DNA of 20,857 bases from Elusimicrobiota bacterium (GCA_016194625.1 JACQBB010000123.1:1-20857), one strand, 5' to 3'; counted from the stretch's first letter, positions 7,054 to 13,912 are shown. Notes: generated from the letters alone by a model not told the origin. Numbers and translations: made by a program.

Positions 7054-8514
7054 TCAGAACCGCACGTCGAACGAGGTGTACACGTCGTACGCGTGCTGGA
7101 TCGGCGTCATCATCTGCGCCATCGCGGGCGTCGCCTGCAGGTCCTTGATGCTCGTCGGTCCGCCGACCCACGAGTTCGAGCCCGTGTACTTGAAGTCGTA
7201 GTACTGCCAGCCGACCCGCAGCGACACGCGGCCGTCCCGCGCGATCGGCGCGCGGCCCAGGTCCTGGATCGCGTACAGCTCGTACACCTCGCCGCGCGTC
7301 CCGAGCTTGCTGGTCCAGATGTCGTCGCCGGCGGGCACGAAGGTGATCCAGTTCTTCGAGCCGTGGTTGAACTCCGCGCCGACCTTCGTCCCGGTCTTCG
7401 TGAAGTCGTAGCGCGCGCCGACGTAGTAGGCGAAGCCGCGGCGGTTCGGGCAGTCGACGCCGTCGCACAGCATGCCCGGGTTCGCGCCGAAGCCCGCGGC
7501 GTAGCGGTTCTTGCTGGGCAGGGTCATGCTCGTCGCGCCGCTGAAGAACGCGGTCAGGTCGCCGGGACCGATCTCGCGCTGGGTGCGCAGGAGGCTGACG
7601 CCCCACTCCTCGATGTCGCCGAGGTTCGTCTTCACGTTCGGCCCCGGGATGTTGTCCATGATGTTGAAGCCGCGCTGGTACTGCAGGTCCACCCGCGCGT
7701 CCGGGGTCTCGTAGGCGAGCATCGACAGGCCGAGCATGTCGGCGTCGCGCGGGCCGGTGAACCCGCTGCGCGTCGTGTAGCCGCTCTCGTAGGCGCGGCC
7801 GTAGCACGCCTTGGCGGCGAAGCCGGGGAGCGCCTTGATCTCGGGCGCGGCGCCGAGCGTCGCGCCGTCGAACGCGTAGTCGACGAGCAGGGCGGGGATG
7901 CCCGCCGCGCCGTTGACCTCGCGGTCGTCGCGGACGTTGGTCGGCACGCCGCCGGTGGAGGGCCGGCGCCCCGCCGAGAACCAGGCCGAGGAGCCGAACA
8001 GGTCCTTCACCGTCGCGTACGCCTCGTCGATGTACAGCGCGCTGTTCGCGGGGACGTGCCCGACCGTCCCGTCGAACGTCGTGTTCTGGCGGTCGGAGAA
8101 GTAGCCCGCCTGCGTCGCGCCCTGGTCCTGCATGCCCCAGGTCTTGTAGGCGAGCGCCCGGATCTTCATCGTGACGCCCTCGGCCACGTTGGCGTGCATG
8201 TTCAGGCCCAGGCGGTTGGTGAGCAGGGAGTCGTTCTTGATGCTGTTCGCGCTCACCGTGTTCCAGGTGCCGAACGTCATGTAGGTCGGCACGGTCGCGC
8301 GCAGGACGTGATGCATGACCCGCAGGTCTCCGCCGAAGGTCAGCCACTGCGGCTTAGCCTCCTCCGCGGCCGGGGCGGCCTGCTTCAGCGCGGCCACCTC
8401 CCTCGACAGGGCCTCCACCTTCTTGGCGAGCTCCCCGTCGTCCGCGCGGACGGACGGCGCGAGAAGCGCCAGCGCCGCCGCGGCGGCCCACAGACTCCGG
8501 CTAAGGTCACGCAT
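7054..8514 (-). CDS. Outer-membrane beta-barrel protein, DUF3373-like
   Basis: The 486-residue protein has a signal peptide (residues 1-24), a short coiled-coil (about 28-48, LAKKVEALSREVAALKQ) typical of porins that grip the peptidoglycan or trimerise, and then an amphipathic beta-strand-rich body ending in the terminal Phe (SFDVRF) of outer-membrane proteins. The patterns GRRPSTGGVPTNVRDDRE and AGIPALLVDYAFDGATLG recall the DUF3373 family known from Geobacter and related metal reducers. A GGAGGA site precedes the ATG at 8514. As the first gene of the operon with the octaheme cytochrome and cytochrome b, it could let an electron acceptor or donor through the outer membrane, or support electron transfer at the cell surface; neither is shown by the sequence. 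Confidence 0.82.
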   Translation of the reverse strand: MRDLSRSLWAAAAALALLAPSVRADDGELAKKVEALSREVAALKQAAPAAEEAKPQWLTFGGDLRVMHHVLRATVPTYMTFGTWNTVSANSIKNDSLLTNRLGLNMHANVAEGVTMKIRALAYKTWGMQDQGATQAGYFSDRQNTTFDGTVGHVPANSALYIDEAYATVKDLFGSSAWFSAGRRPSTGGVPTNVRDDREVNGAAGIPALLVDYAFDGATLGAAPEIKALPGFAAKACYGRAYESGYTTRSGFTGPRDADMLGLSMLAYETPDARVDLQYQRGFNIMDNIPGPNVKTNLGDIEEWGVSLLRTQREIGPGDLTAFFSGATSMTLPSKNRYAAGFGANPGMLCDGVDCPNRRGFAYYVGARYDFTKTGTKVGAEFNHGSKNWITFVPAGDDIWTSKLGTRGEVYELYAIQDLGRAPIARDGRVSLRVGWQYYDFKYTGSNSWVGGPTSIKDLQATPAMAQMMTPIQHAYDVYTSFDVRF

Positions 8515-8702
8515 ATCTCCTCCTGAGTGGAACGGAGCGCGGGGGCGTCCGGGCTCCTGGTCCGGCCGTCCGGAGCCCCTCGCGCGACGACCGGGACCGC
8601 AACGGATCGGCCAACATATAAGCGATGACGCATCTGTTTACATTCATAATCGCGCATGTATCCGCGCTTGCGGCGCGCGTTCCCGCGTGCTATGATGGGC
8701 GC
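8515..8702. promoter_or_regulatory. Divergent promoter/operator region between the octaheme and bd-oxidase operons
   Basis: This 188-bp spacer is the longest non-coding stretch of the window and contains an unusually AT-rich block (about 8612-8662). It holds the plus-strand promoter of the ArsR gene and must hold the start of the minus-strand respiratory operon; on the minus strand TATATG (8620-8615) is a possible -10. A short dyad GATG-ACG-CATC lies at 8624-8634, and on the minus strand the related words ATGCGCGAT and ATGCGTCAT occur about 20 nt apart. These are plausible but unproven binding sites for the adjacent ArsR-family regulator. Confidence 0.5.
8668..8696 (+). promoter_or_regulatory. 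Sigma-70-type promoter of the ArsR gene with extended -10
   Basis: TTGCGG (8668-8673) and TATGAT (8691-8696) are separated by exactly 17 nt, and TGC directly before the second hexamer gives an extended -10. The ATG at 8703 follows after only 6 nt, so transcription should begin at or beside the start codon. No Shine-Dalgarno is present, in agreement with a leaderless message. Confidence 0.6.
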
Positions 8703-9140
8703 ATGAAGGCGCGGATCGACGCGATGTTCGGGGCGTTCGCCGACTTCACGCGCCTGCGCATCCTGCACCTGCTGATCCACAAGGAGCTGTGCGTCGCCGG
8801 CCTGGTCCACTCCCTGAGGATCGCCCAGCCGCGCGTCTCCCAGCACCTGAAGGTCCTGCGCGCCGCCGGCCTGGTCCGCGAGCGCCGCGTCGGGAAATGG
8901 GTGTTCTACTCGCTGGCCAAGCCCGCCTCGCGCTTCCACAACCAGATCCTGTCCTGCCTGGGCGTCTGCCACCAGGAGGTGCGGGTCCTGCGCGTGGACT
9001 GCGACCGGATGAACCGGATGCTCGCGGCCGGCGGGGACCTGGGCGGCTATCGGCGCATCCCCGTCGCGCCCCCGTCGCGCGGCTTAGGACGGCGTGTTGC
9101 GATGAAGTCCTCCGGGCGCGCGCGAACGCGCCCGACGTAA
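8703..9140 (+). CDS. ArsR/SmtB-family transcriptional regulator
   Basis: The protein of 145 residues contains the winged helix-turn-helix of the family: an N-terminal helix with FADFTRLRILHLL, then the recognition region QPRVSQHLKVLRAAGLV (about residues 42-58) and the wing VRERRVGKWVFYSL. ELCV at residues 28-31 is the position of the ArsR metal motif ELCVCDL, but only one of its two cysteines is kept (Cys30); other cysteines are Cys85, Cys89 and Cys100, and the C terminus is a basic tail of about 30 residues. The start at 8703 is preferred to the in-frame ATG at 8625 because the promoter hexamers lie in between. The CydA-like gene begins 9 nt after the stop, so it is cotranscribed. The ligand may be a thiol-reactive, redox or metal signal. 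Confidence 0.85.
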   Translation: MKARIDAMFGAFADFTRLRILHLLIHKELCVAGLVHSLRIAQPRVSQHLKVLRAAGLVRERRVGKWVFYSLAKPASRFHNQILSCLGVCHQEVRVLRVDCDRMNRMLAAGGDLGGYRRIPVAPPSRGLGRRVAMKSSGRARTRPT

Positions 9141-9149
9141 AGGAGAGCC

Positions 9150-10295
9150 ATGTACCCCGTATGGGAAGTCCCCCACCTCACCGCCGGGATGATCCTCGGC
9201 CTGATCGCCACCTTCCATCTGATGCCGGTCTACCTGTCGACCAGCGCGATCTGGTTCGCCGTCTGGCTGGAGGCCAAGTCCGTCCGCGAGAAGCGCCCGG
9301 CGCTGATGGACTTCGTCAAGCGCTACGCGCGCCTGGTGCTGGTGTTCTCCTACGTGTTCGGCGCGCTCAGCGGCGTCGGCATCTGGTTCTCGGCGACGGT
9401 CGCCGCGCCGCGCGCGATCTCCGGGCTGATCCACAACTACGTGTGGGGCTGGGCGACCGAGTGGGTGTTCTTCCTCATCGAGATCGCCGCGATCTACGTC
9501 TACTACTACACGATCGACAAGGTGGACGACGAGACCCACCTGAAGGTCGGCGGAGTGTTCGCGCTCGCGTCGTGGACGACGATGGTCATCATCGTCGGCA
9601 TCCTGACCTTCATGCTGAGCCCGGGACGCTGGCCGCTCACCGGCGGCTTCTTCGACGGCTTCTTCAACGAGACCTACTGGCCCCAGCTGGTCCTGCGCAC
9701 GACCGCGATGTTCGCGGTCGGCGGCGCCTACGCGGTGACGGTCGCCGCCGACGGCGAGGACGCGTCCGCGCGGGCCGAGGTGACGCGCGCGGCCGCGCTC
9801 CTGGGCATCGCCGGCGCCGCGCTCGGCGGACTCTCCTTCCTTTGGTATAGGGCGTCCCTGCCCGAGGCCCTGCAGGCGAACATGACCGCGCTGATGACGC
9901 CGGGCCTGCGCGGCGGGATGATCTGGCCTCCCGTGCTGATGGTCCTGGGCTTCGCGGCGCTCGCCGCCAAGCCGGCCGCGGTGAAGCGCTGGATGGGCAT
10001 CGTCCTGCTGCTGGTCGCGTTCGACGGCGTGTTCGCCTACGGGCGCGTGCGCGAGCTGATCCGCAAGCAGTTCCTGATCCCGAACTACATGTACTCGAAC
10101 CAGATCATCGGCGTCCCCCGAGCGCATCCGCCGGCTCGACGCCAAGGGCGCCGACGACGTCGTCCCGGTCCTCGACAGCCTGGGAGGCTTCCCCTATATG
10201 CCGCCCTTCGTCGGCACCGACGCCGAGAAGCGCGCGCTGGCCGAATACCTTCTCTCCATCTCGAAGTGAGGCGACCATGGACACCCCGACCCTGA
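9150..10295 (+). CDS. Cytochrome bd-superfamily oxidase subunit I (CydA-like), 3' end frameshifted
   Basis: This is a polytopic membrane protein with a GGAGAG site before the ATG. H23 in IATFHLMPVYL matches the heme-ligand histidine of TM1 in CydA, and E104 and E111 in ATEWVFFLIEI match the conserved acidic pair of TM3; FGALSGVGIWFSAT resembles the LGVATGLTMEF region. It would oxidise quinol or cytochrome c and reduce oxygen in the inner membrane with the following gene. The coding sequence loses its frame at the C5 run 10115-10119: the frame as written continues for about 57 basic, low-complexity residues and overlaps the next gene by 19 nt, whereas removing one C gives a sensible C terminus ending at 10269. 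Either the copy is damaged or a base is wrong. The variant with a C-terminal cytochrome c domain (OR-C type, from memory) is the likely relative. Confidence 0.75.
   Translation: MYPVWEVPHLTAGMILGLIATFHLMPVYLSTSAIWFAVWLEAKSVREKRPALMDFVKRYARLVLVFSYVFGALSGVGIWFSATVAAPRAISGLIHNYVWGWATEWVFFLIEIAAIYVYYYTIDKVDDETHLKVGGVFALASWTTMVIIVGILTFMLSPGRWPLTGGFFDGFFNETYWPQLVLRTTAMFAVGGAYAVTVAADGEDASARAEVTRAAALLGIAGAALGGLSFLWYRASLPEALQANMTALMTPGLRGGMIWPPVLMVLGFAALAAKPAAVKRWMGIVLLLVAFDGVFAYGRVRELIRKQFLIPNYMYSNQIIGVPRAHPPARRQGRRRRRPGPRQPGRLPLYAALRRHRRREARAGRIPSLHLEVRRPWTPRP
10120..10269 (+). pseudogene. Detached C-terminal end of the CydA-like subunit (cytochrome c-domain remnant)
   Basis: In the +1 frame after the C5 run, 49 codons read through to a TGA at 10267-10269, leaving a 7-nt gap before the next gene. 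The segment contains FPYMPPFVGTDAEKRALAEYL, the usual ending of class I cytochrome c domains, where the methionine is the axial heme ligand and a final helix follows. The CXXCH half that should precede it is not found in any frame between the last membrane helix and this point, so the domain cannot bind heme c as it stands. Restoring the frame would give a 372-residue subunit. Confidence 0.7.
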
Positions 10296-11494
10296 TCAAG
10301 CACCTGATGGACCCGATGGGCATGCCGTTCTACCCGGCCGTCTTCCAGCTCCTCATGGTGCTGACCTTCACGCTCCACATCCTGCTCGTCAACGCGACCG
10401 TCGGCGCGGCGGGTCTGGCCGTGTACGGACGCCTGGCCGGCGGCCCGTTCTGGGACAAGCTGTCGACGGCGATGGCGAAGACGACGACGATGTCGGTGTC
10501 GGCCCTGATCGTGCTGGGCGTGGCGCCGCTGCTGTTCGTGCAGGTGATCTACGACCCGTTCTGGTACGCGTCGAACCTGCTCTCCGCCGCGTGGGTGATC
10601 GCCTTCGTCTTCATCATGATGGCCGGATTCTCGGCGGCCTATCTGGCCTACCCGAAGCAGGGCGGCGCCGTCCGGCTCGCGCCCGCCGTCGCCGCCCTGC
10701 TCCTGTTCCTCGCCGCGGGAGCCCTGATGCACGGCTTCGGCTTCCAGGGTCTGCAGCCGGAGAAGTGGCTGGGCTGGTACTCGCGCGCCGGCGGCGTGGA
10801 CGCGTCGGGGCTCAGGATCCACGCGTTCTCCTGGGCGCGCTTCCTGCACTTCATCATCCCCGCGCCCGCCGTGGCCGGGGTGGTCCTGATGCTGCGCAGC
10901 TGGTACCTGGAGCCGCGCGCCGACGCGGACCGCGCGCATCTCGACGAGGCCGCGAAGCTGGGCGCGGCGCTCGCGTTCTACTGGACGGTCGCCGAGTGCA
11001 TCAACGGCTTCTGGTGGCTGATGGTCATCCCCGCCGACCTGCACTTCGCGACGGACTCGTTCCTGATGAGCTCGCTGGTGCTCAGCCTGCTGCTGTGCGC
11101 CTACTTCGCGCGCCTCACCTACTTCTCGCTGAAGCCCCAGGACGCCGCGCTGCCGTCGGCCGCGGCGATGTTCGTCGTCACGCTCGGGATGTGCGCGGCG
11201 CGCGAGACTCTGCGCATGGCTTATCTGCGCCGCTACGATTACTCGCCGCTCGGCCATCGCCTGGCCCTGGACTGGGGCAGCACCGCGCTGTTCTTCGGCA
11301 CCTTCGTTCTGGGCTTGAGCGTGCTGTCCTACGTCCTGGCCGTCGCGTTCCAGTCCGGCCGGGTCGCCGGCCGCTGGACGGCGGGGCCGCGCATGCGCGC
11401 GTGGGGCAAGGCCAGCCTCGGCCTGCTCGTCGCCTGGGTCGTCGTCGTCGCCGGATTGGGCGTGGTCGTCACCCTGCGCAACCGCGGCCTGTAG
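10277..11494 (+). CDS. Second membrane subunit of the bd-type oxidase (CydB/CydA'-position)
   Basis: The 405-residue protein has about nine to ten hydrophobic helices. Its first helix contains H34 in FTLHILLVNATVG, placed like the TM1 histidine of CydA, and later helices carry HFIIPAPAVAG and AECINGFWWLM, the sort of polar positions found in this superfamily. It does not look like the classical CydB, and the sequence pattern rather suggests a divergent partner in the CydA/CydA' style. It directly follows the CydA-like gene in the ArsR-led operon. Its stop lies 1 nt from the stop of the convergent thioredoxin-like gene. Heme content and role (catalytic or structural) cannot be decided from the sequence. 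Confidence 0.7.
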   Translation: MDTPTLIKHLMDPMGMPFYPAVFQLLMVLTFTLHILLVNATVGAAGLAVYGRLAGGPFWDKLSTAMAKTTTMSVSALIVLGVAPLLFVQVIYDPFWYASNLLSAAWVIAFVFIMMAGFSAAYLAYPKQGGAVRLAPAVAALLLFLAAGALMHGFGFQGLQPEKWLGWYSRAGGVDASGLRIHAFSWARFLHFIIPAPAVAGVVLMLRSWYLEPRADADRAHLDEAAKLGAALAFYWTVAECINGFWWLMVIPADLHFATDSFLMSSLVLSLLLCAYFARLTYFSLKPQDAALPSAAAMFVVTLGMCAARETLRMAYLRRYDYSPLGHRLALDWGSTALFFGTFVLGLSVLSYVLAVAFQSGRVAGRWTAGPRMRAWGKASLGLLVAWVVVVAGLGVVVTLRNRGL

Positions 11495-11495
11495 C

Positions 11496-11732
11496 TCAGC
11501 CGGCGAGCCAGGAGGCCACGGCCTCGCGCCCGGGGATCCCCCCCGAGTGCACGACCTTGCCGTCCACGACGACCCCCGGCGTGCTCAGCACGCCGTAGCC
11601 GGCGATCGCCGCGGGATCCTCGACCTTCTCGACGCGCACCTCGACGCCCGCCGCCTTCGCGACCTCGGCGATCAGCGCGGCCGTCGCCTTGCACTTCGCG
11701 CAGCCCATCCCCAGCACCTTCACGTCCTTCAT
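11496..11732 (-). CDS. Small redox-active disulfide protein, thioredoxin-like (TM0996/MTH895 type)
   Basis: A 78-residue glutaredoxin-like fold protein with an N-terminal beta strand followed by C11-A-K-C14, the redox-active CXXC, and a cis-proline motif LSTPGVVVDGKVV in the second half, as in the small disulfide proteins TM0996 and MTH895. It lacks a signal peptide and so acts in the cytoplasm. A GGGAGG site precedes the ATG, 10 nt after the permease stop. Genes of this type often stand next to YraQ/ArsP-like permeases, as here, which suggests that it reduces or delivers the substrate of the permease. That partner role is inference. Confidence 0.9.
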   Translation of the reverse strand: MKDVKVLGMGCAKCKATAALIAEVAKAAGVEVRVEKVEDPAAIAGYGVLSTPGVVVDGKVVHSGGIPGREAVASWLAG

Positions 11733-11742
11733 GCGGCCTCCC

Positions 11743-12753
11743 TCACAGAACGGCGTTGAACACGTAGCCGACCAGCAGGATCCCGGCCGAGACGATCCCG
11801 ACGAACGCCGCGATCAGCTTCGGCTTGAGCACCTTGCGCAGGATGATCATCTCCGGCGCCGAGAGCGCGACCACGCTCATCATGAACGCCAGCGCCGTCC
11901 CCAGCGCCGCGCCTTTCGAGAGCAGGGCCTGCACGACGGGGATCACGCCGGCGGCGTTCGAGTACATCGGCACGCCGATCAGCACCGCCGCCGGCACCGA
12001 CCACCACGCGCCGCGCCCCATCAGGCGCGCCAGGAACGCCTCCGGGACGTAGCCGTGGATGCCCGCGCCCAGGCCCACGCCGAGCAGGATGTACGGCCAG
12101 ACCTTGCCGACGATCTCGCCCTCGCGCGCCCAGCCGGCGCGCAGGCGGTCGTCCCAGGTCATGCGCGCGGCGGCGGCCTCTCCGGCGTCGGCGCGCTGCA
12201 GCGCGCGCACCCAGTCCTCCAGATGATCCTCCATCCCGAGCGCGCCGATCGCCGCGCCCGCGGCGACGGCCACCGTCAGGCCGAGCGCGAGGTACAGCGC
12301 CGCGACCTTCCAGCCCAGCATGCCGAACAGCATGACCAGCGCGACCTCGTTGACCATCGGCGCCGAGATCAGGAACGAGAACGTCACCCCGAGCGGCACC
12401 CCGGCCTGCAGGAAGCCGATGAACAGCGTGATCGCCGAGCACGAGCAGAACGGCGTCACGACGCCCAGCGCCGCCGCCAGGACGTTGCCCGCCCCCAGGC
12501 GGCGGCCCGACAGCAGCGCGCGGGTGCGCTCCGGCGGGATGAAGGTGTGGACGACGCCCATCGCGAACACGACGGCCGACAGCAGGAGGAGGACCTTCGG
12601 CGACTCGAACGCGAAGAAGGCGAGCGCGCCGCCCGCGCGGCCGGCCCGGTCGAGGCCCGCGGCGCGCACGACGGCCTCGGAGAACGGGACCAAGGACGCC
12701 CACGCCGCGGCCCACGCCGCCGCGCCCGCCGCCAGCAGCGCCCAGGGGCTCAC
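11743..12753 (-). CDS. YraQ/ArsP-like permease (DUF318 family)
   Basis: The protein of 336 residues has two blocks of four to five membrane helices separated by a charged loop (about residues 175-215). The signature PFCSCSAITLFIGF with C103 and C105, the following LISAPMVNEVAL and the second-half PMYSNAAGVIPV are diagnostic of this permease family, whose ArsP members export organoarsenicals. The start is taken as the GTG at 12753, which overlaps the TAG stop of the DUF2892 gene (TAGTG) and gives a membrane helix at once; the longer frame back to 12954 only reads the upstream gene in another frame. It is followed by a CXXC redox protein. The substrate is unknown; a thiol- or metalloid-containing compound is a reasonable guess. 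Confidence 0.87.
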   Translation of the reverse strand: MSPWALLAAGAAAWAAAWASLVPFSEAVVRAAGLDRAGRAGGALAFFAFESPKVLLLLSAVVFAMGVVHTFIPPERTRALLSGRRLGAGNVLAAALGVVTPFCSCSAITLFIGFLQAGVPLGVTFSFLISAPMVNEVALVMLFGMLGWKVAALYLALGLTVAVAAGAAIGALGMEDHLEDWVRALQRADAGEAAAARMTWDDRLRAGWAREGEIVGKVWPYILLGVGLGAGIHGYVPEAFLARLMGRGAWWSVPAAVLIGVPMYSNAAGVIPVVQALLSKGAALGTALAFMMSVVALSAPEMIILRKVLKPKLIAAFVGIVSAGILLVGYVFNAVL

Positions 12754-12932
12754 TACTTGCTCGTGTCGATCCCGAACGGGAGGTAGGCCGGGCACCAGCG
12801 GAAGGTCCCGGTCAGGATCGGCACCGCGCCGACCGCGCCCCACCAGCTCTTGAAGTACAGCCCGGCCCCGACGATCGCGACGCCCGTCACGATGCGCGCG
12901 ACCCGGTCCGCCCCGCCCACGTTGCATTTCAT
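12753..12932 (-). CDS. DUF2892 (YgaP-type membrane domain) protein
   Basis: A 59-residue protein beginning MKCNVGGADRVARIVTG, the hallmark of DUF2892, with two short hydrophobic helices around TGVAIVGAGLYF and GAVGAVPILTG, and ending in a CPAYLPFGI segment common in the family. In YgaP a similar domain anchors a rhodanese, and free DUF2892 proteins often accompany sulfur-transfer and transport genes. A GGAGGAAG site lies directly before the ATG at 12932. The stop overlaps the permease start by one base, so the two are coupled. The function of the domain itself is not known. Confidence 0.88.
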   Translation of the reverse strand: MKCNVGGADRVARIVTGVAIVGAGLYFKSWWGAVGAVPILTGTFRWCPAYLPFGIDTSK

Positions 12933-13010
12933 CGCTTCCTCCGGTCCCGTCCATGTTGAGATGCGCGCCGGCTCATAAGGATTCACGAGTATAAGATAGA
13001 ATCGCCCCAG
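12933..13010. promoter_or_regulatory. Divergent promoter region of the permease and sigma-factor operons
   Basis: In this 78-bp spacer the 30 bases before the sigma-factor gene are AT-rich. On the plus strand TAGAAT (12997-13002) lies 8 nt before the ATG at 13011, with the overlapping TATAAG just upstream; on the minus strand TATACT is a possible -10 for the DUF2892 operon. No clear -35 and no obvious ECF-type GGAAC element is visible, so autoregulation by the sigma factor is not shown. Confidence 0.4.
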
Positions 13011-13604
13011 ATGCCGTCCGAGAAAGAGCTCATCGAGCGCAGCCGCAACGGAGACGCCGACGCGTTCACGGCGCTCATCGCGCGCTACGAGGACAAGATC
13101 TACCGCCTGGCGCGCAACGTGTGCGCCGGCATGCCCTCCGACGCCGACGACGTCTACCAGGAGACCTTCGTCACCGCGTTCCAGAAGCTCAAGAGCTTCC
13201 GCTCCGACTCCGACCTGGGCACCTGGCTGTACCGCATCGCGTCGAACCTGTGCTTCATGCGCTACCGCAAGAAGAAGAGCGAGCCCTTCGTGCCCCTGCT
13301 CGACCGCCCGCACTCGCACGAGGAAGGCGAGGGCCCGGCCCTGCGCGTCCCGGACAAGGCGCCGACGCCCGAGGAGCACGCGCGCAAGAAGGAGCTGACC
13401 GCCGCCGTGGCCGGCGCGCTGGCGCGCCTGCCCGTGGACTACCGGCTCGTCGTCGTGCTGCGCGACGTCGAGGGGCTGTCCGCCGAGGAGACCGCGAAGG
13501 TGCTCAAGCTCAGCGTCGCCGCGGTGAAGTCGCGCCTGCACCGCGGCCGCCTGTTCCTGCGCGACGAGTTCGAGAAGGCGTTCGCGCCGGGAGGGAAGCG
13601 GTGA
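13011..13604 (+). CDS. RNA polymerase sigma factor, ECF (sigma-70 family)
   Basis: This protein of 197 residues has only sigma regions 2 and 4. Region 2 (about 22-90) shows ARYEDKIYRLARN, DADDVYQETFVTAFQKL and GTWLYRIASNLCFMRYRKKK; region 4 (about 132-185) shows ALARLPVDYRLVVVLRDVEG and the helix-turn-helix SAEETAKVLKLSVAAVKSRLHRGR. It directs transcription in response to a signal relayed by an anti-sigma factor. The next gene overlaps its stop by 4 nt and encodes exactly such a protein. There is no Shine-Dalgarno before the ATG; a -10-like TAGAAT ends 8 nt upstream. It heads an operon with OsmC, rhodanese and cytochrome c genes, so redox or sulfur stress is a likely signal. Confidence 0.93.
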   Translation: MPSEKELIERSRNGDADAFTALIARYEDKIYRLARNVCAGMPSDADDVYQETFVTAFQKLKSFRSDSDLGTWLYRIASNLCFMRYRKKKSEPFVPLLDRPHSHEEGEGPALRVPDKAPTPEEHARKKELTAAVAGALARLPVDYRLVVVLRDVEGLSAEETAKVLKLSVAAVKSRLHRGRLFLRDEFEKAFAPGGKR

Positions 13605-13912
13605 GCCCCCGCGAACCCTTTCGCCGCGCCGCGCATCTCAACGGCATGGACCTGGAGAGGCTGTCCTGCCGCCGCCGCGTCGCGCTGCTGTGCGACTACC
13701 TGGACGGGGAGCTGCCGCCGCACCAGAGGCGCGTGGTGACCGCGCACCGGCGCTCGTGCCTGCCCTGCGGCAAAGTGCTCGAGAGCCTGGAGCGGACGGT
13801 CGCAGCGTTGCGATGCCTCAAAGGTCCGGCGCGCCCCCCGACGGCGGCGCGCCGCTGTCTGCGCGCGGCCTTGAGCCGCGCGGCGGCTCCGAAGACGCGG
13901 CGCCGCGCATGA
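13601..13912 (+). CDS. Zinc-finger anti-sigma factor (zf-HC2/ZAS type), soluble
   Basis: The gene begins with GTG overlapping the sigma-factor stop (GTGA); an internal ATG at 13646 is an alternative start. The 103-residue product contains CDYLDGELPPHQ followed by H49-x3-C53-x2-C56 (HRRSCLPC), the zinc-binding pattern of anti-sigma domains, with C23 or C31 as the likely fourth ligand. There is no membrane helix, so unlike many anti-sigma factors it should stay in the cytoplasm and could sense thiol oxidation by losing zinc, as RsrA does. The tail is strongly basic. The RsrA-like mechanism is inference from the cysteines and from the neighbours. Confidence 0.83.
   Translation: MSPREPFRRAAHLNGMDLERLSCRRRVALLCDYLDGELPPHQRRVVTAHRRSCLPCGKVLESLERTVAALRCLKGPARPPTAARRCLRAALSRAAAPKTRRRA

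Noticed and set aside
8625..8702. N-terminal extension of the ArsR gene from the ATG at 8625.
   Set aside because: The extension covers an AT-rich block and a good promoter (8668-8696), and the added residues are not part of the ArsR fold.
10115..10119. Programmed ribosomal frameshifting at the C5 run in the CydA-like gene.
   Set aside because: No stimulatory structure, stop codon or known slippery heptamer is visible, and both products would not make biological sense; deletion or base error is simpler.
11478..11520. A tRNA-like stretch (GTAGCTCAGCCGG resembling a D-arm).
   Set aside because: It spans the stop codons of two convergent genes and has no T-arm (GTTCGA), anticodon arm or acceptor stem at the right distances.
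12754..12954. Extended N terminus of the permease starting near 12954.
   Set aside because: The extra residues are Arg/Gly-rich and merely read the DUF2892 gene in another frame; the GTG at 12753 overlaps the DUF2892 stop and begins at a membrane helix.
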